The notes under the pieces were generated by a model, which was given only the letters and a program-made list of their open reading frames with translations, did not search any database and had not been told where the DNA came from. Below are positions 56,853 to 57,940 of a stretch of 57,940 nt of DNA, in pieces (the first letter of the stretch is position 1; each line of letters begins with the position of its first letter). The translations under genes were made by a program, and so were the position numbers. The DNA comes from Candidatus Dependentiae bacterium. GTDB lineage: Bacteria > Babelota > Babeliae > Babelales > RVW-14. The stretch is from the NCBI GenBank assembly GCA_018266175.1, contig JAFEAY010000019.1, positions 1-57,940 on the forward strand, in the 5' to 3' direction.

Positions 56853-57431
56853 TTAAAAAACAACTAAGCAGCTACCAATCACAAGCAGTGCAAATGCAAC
56901 AACCAAAGTATTAAAATATTTATCAATAAAAGTCTTAATCATTGGTCCCCAATAATAAATTGCTCCTGCAAGCATAAAAAAACGTGCCGCTCGAGCAATC
57001 AATGAAAAAATAATAAAGGGGGCAAACGGAAGCTTACAAAAACCTGCAGATATCGTTATTGCCTTGTAGGGCACCGGCGTAAAACCACCAATTAAAACAG
57101 CCCACGTTTCATACAACGTATATTTTGCAACAAGCGCATTAAACGTACTTTCAGAAATCAGCCAATAGACAAGCTGAGCACCAATGGTCTGCCACATGCA
57201 TGCACCAATCAAATATCCAAAAGCTCCACCAGCAACCGAAGCAAATGTTGCAATAGCTGCATAGTGCAAACCACGATTACTGTTCTGAAGACAAAAAAGA
57301 ATAAGAAGCGGATCAACTGGAATAATGAATATCGATGATTCAATAAAAAAGAATGCGACAAGCCACCACTCTGCGTAAGGTTGTTGAACCTTGCTGCCCA
57401 TCCAGTCATAGACTATACGTATAGCTTTCAT
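56853..57431 (-). CDS. YqaA-like membrane protein (VTT/SNARE-associated family)
   Basis: 192 aa. AAAAGGAG precedes the ATG. Four to five membrane helices. The sequence fits the YqaA branch of the DedA/VTT superfamily: AFFFIESSIFIIPVDPLLI (E...P-x-D-x-L), GGAFGYLIGACMW, GGFTPVPYKAITISAGFCKL (amphipathic re-entrant loop with F-x-P-x-P-K) and SLIARAARFFMLAGAIYYWG. Relatives scramble or transport lipids across the membrane. First gene of the minus-strand group leading to the heptad-tail and fasciclin genes. Confidence 0.88.
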   Translation of the reverse strand: MKAIRIVYDWMGSKVQQPYAEWWLVAFFFIESSIFIIPVDPLLILFCLQNSNRGLHYAAIATFASVAGGAFGYLIGACMWQTIGAQLVYWLISESTFNALVAKYTLYETWAVLIGGFTPVPYKAITISAGFCKLPFAPFIIFSLIARAARFFMLAGAIYYWGPMIKTFIDKYFNTLVVAFALLVIGSCLVVF

Positions 57432-57611
57432 AGAGCACTCCTTTTTTATTAAATTTTATAACTCAATCAAACTCAGAATAGCTGTTTGCCAACATCTTTC
57501 AAGACAATAGAATTACACGCGCATACACCAGGACAAATCTCTTGATTCTTTGACCCCACCATGTAATCATAAAAATTCAAAACGAATACTCAGGAAAAAA
57601 GGATTAAGAAG

Positions 57612-57940
57612 ATGAAGCAAAATATATCAAGGGTTAAAACTATAACACTATGCCTTCTTGCAGGGCTAAACTCCTGTCTGCACTTACAGGGATCAAACCT
57701 AGACGGTACGTCGTCACTTGTATACAAGAATCAACATCACGTCTTTTCTGATGGCGAAAGTGCACGCGGATATGTGCGTATGAATGGCGGCTTCACCATC
57801 AAGCCTGGTGCAACCGCAACACTTGATACCGTTGTTTCTGTTTCAGGAAGCATTGATTTGCGTGAGACTGGTCAGATGCAATTACTTAAAGATTTAGAAC
57901 TGGATTCTGGTTTAACATGGTCAAGTGGTGGCTCTATCAA
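57612..57940 (+). CDS. Secreted surface-type protein, N-terminal part only
   Basis: At least 109 codons, cut by the right edge of the window. AAAAAAGGATT lies upstream of the ATG. Signal peptide about 1-27 (ITLCLLAGLNSCLHLQG). The visible mature part is rich in Gly, Ser and Thr (MNGGFTIKPGATATLDTVVS, VSGSIDLRETGQMQLLKDLE), the rhythm of parallel beta-helix or autotransporter-passenger proteins. The gene is divergent from the YqaA-like gene, separated by 180 bases. Likely a large surface or adhesin-like protein. Its full domain content lies outside the window. Confidence 0.72.
   Translation, partial: MKQNISRVKTITLCLLAGLNSCLHLQGSNLDGTSSLVYKNQHHVFSDGESARGYVRMNGGFTIKPGATATLDTVVSVSGSIDLRETGQMQLLKDLELDSGLTWSSGGSI

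Noticed and set aside
1-57940. CRISPR array, prophage or complete insertion sequence
   Set aside because: I saw no regularly spaced repeats, no phage structural genes and no transposase. Repeats are limited to the leader duplication, the 68-bp element and coding-region modules.

Overview
The window looks like part of the chromosome of an AT-rich, Gram-negative-type, host-dependent bacterium. The best guess is a member of the Dependentiae (TM6/Babeliae) or a similar intracellular lineage. This is inference from gene content: a very high share of proteins with N-terminal signal peptides, many eukaryote-like domains (ankyrin, LRR, J-domain, RING-H2, USP-type deubiquitinase, C2H2 zinc finger, PPP and dual-specificity phosphatases), lipoproteins and a TonB-like protein, with single housekeeping genes scattered among them. 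Only the first ~105 bases of a 16S rRNA gene are present, too little to place the organism.

Layout. 1-0.5 kb: 5' end of a 16S rRNA gene on the minus strand, with its promoter. 0.5-4 kb: small secreted proteins, a secreted tandem pterin-dehydratase-like protein and a secreted Cys-first cysteine-protease-like protein. 4.2-7 kb: prfB, a PH-like membrane protein and tilS. 7-12 kb: an ankyrin protein with an NLS-like motif, a secreted USP deubiquitinase with ankyrin repeats, and a secreted PPP phosphatase. The last two end in the same leucine-heptad tail. 12-18 kb: TonB-like protein, lipoprotein, a UGM/PPOX-like oxidoreductase, a sugar-nucleotide epimerase, tRNA-Leu(CAG) and dnaJ, which has a consensus promoter and a CIRCE operator. 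18-23 kb: a secreted beta-propeller protein (probably frameshifted), an MNT/HEPN pair, small secreted helical proteins, a secreted dual-specificity phosphatase and a secreted RING-H2 protein. 23-30 kb: a MutS-family ATPase with a signal peptide, then the probable operon serS-DUF58-membrane protein-hemW, then a PNPOx-like protein. 30-36 kb: Pro-rich/coiled-coil exported proteins, an exported LRR/J-domain protein, and a relic of a DUF4143-type ATPase next to a palindromic element. 36-42 kb: phosphomannomutase, endonuclease IV, rplU and a thioredoxin-NHL protein. 42-47 kb, minus strand: two related large exported proteins, one with a J-domain. 47-50 kb: a lipoprotein-type chloramphenicol-phosphotransferase-like kinase behind a possible leader-peptide attenuator, followed by an ABC exporter. 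50-58 kb: LRR protein, FKBP lipoprotein, DUF1653, MazG, an exported zinc-finger protein, a tandem DUF218-like pair, fasciclin, a third heptad-tail protein, a YqaA-like protein and the start of a secreted surface-type protein.

How it fits together. The housekeeping genes (prfB, tilS, serS, hemW, rplU, dnaJ, nfo, PMM/PGM) are ordinary. The notable signal is the exported set. It includes enzymes that would need ATP, ubiquitin or Hsp70, none of which is available in a periplasm: a MutS-like ATPase, a CPT-like kinase, two J-domain proteins, a USP, a RING-H2 protein and phosphatases. The simplest reading is that many of these proteins end up inside a eukaryotic host. Three otherwise unrelated exported proteins end in the same strict leucine-heptad tail, which is the best candidate here for an undescribed sorting or assembly tag. 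All functional calls come from reading motifs by eye. No database search was run.
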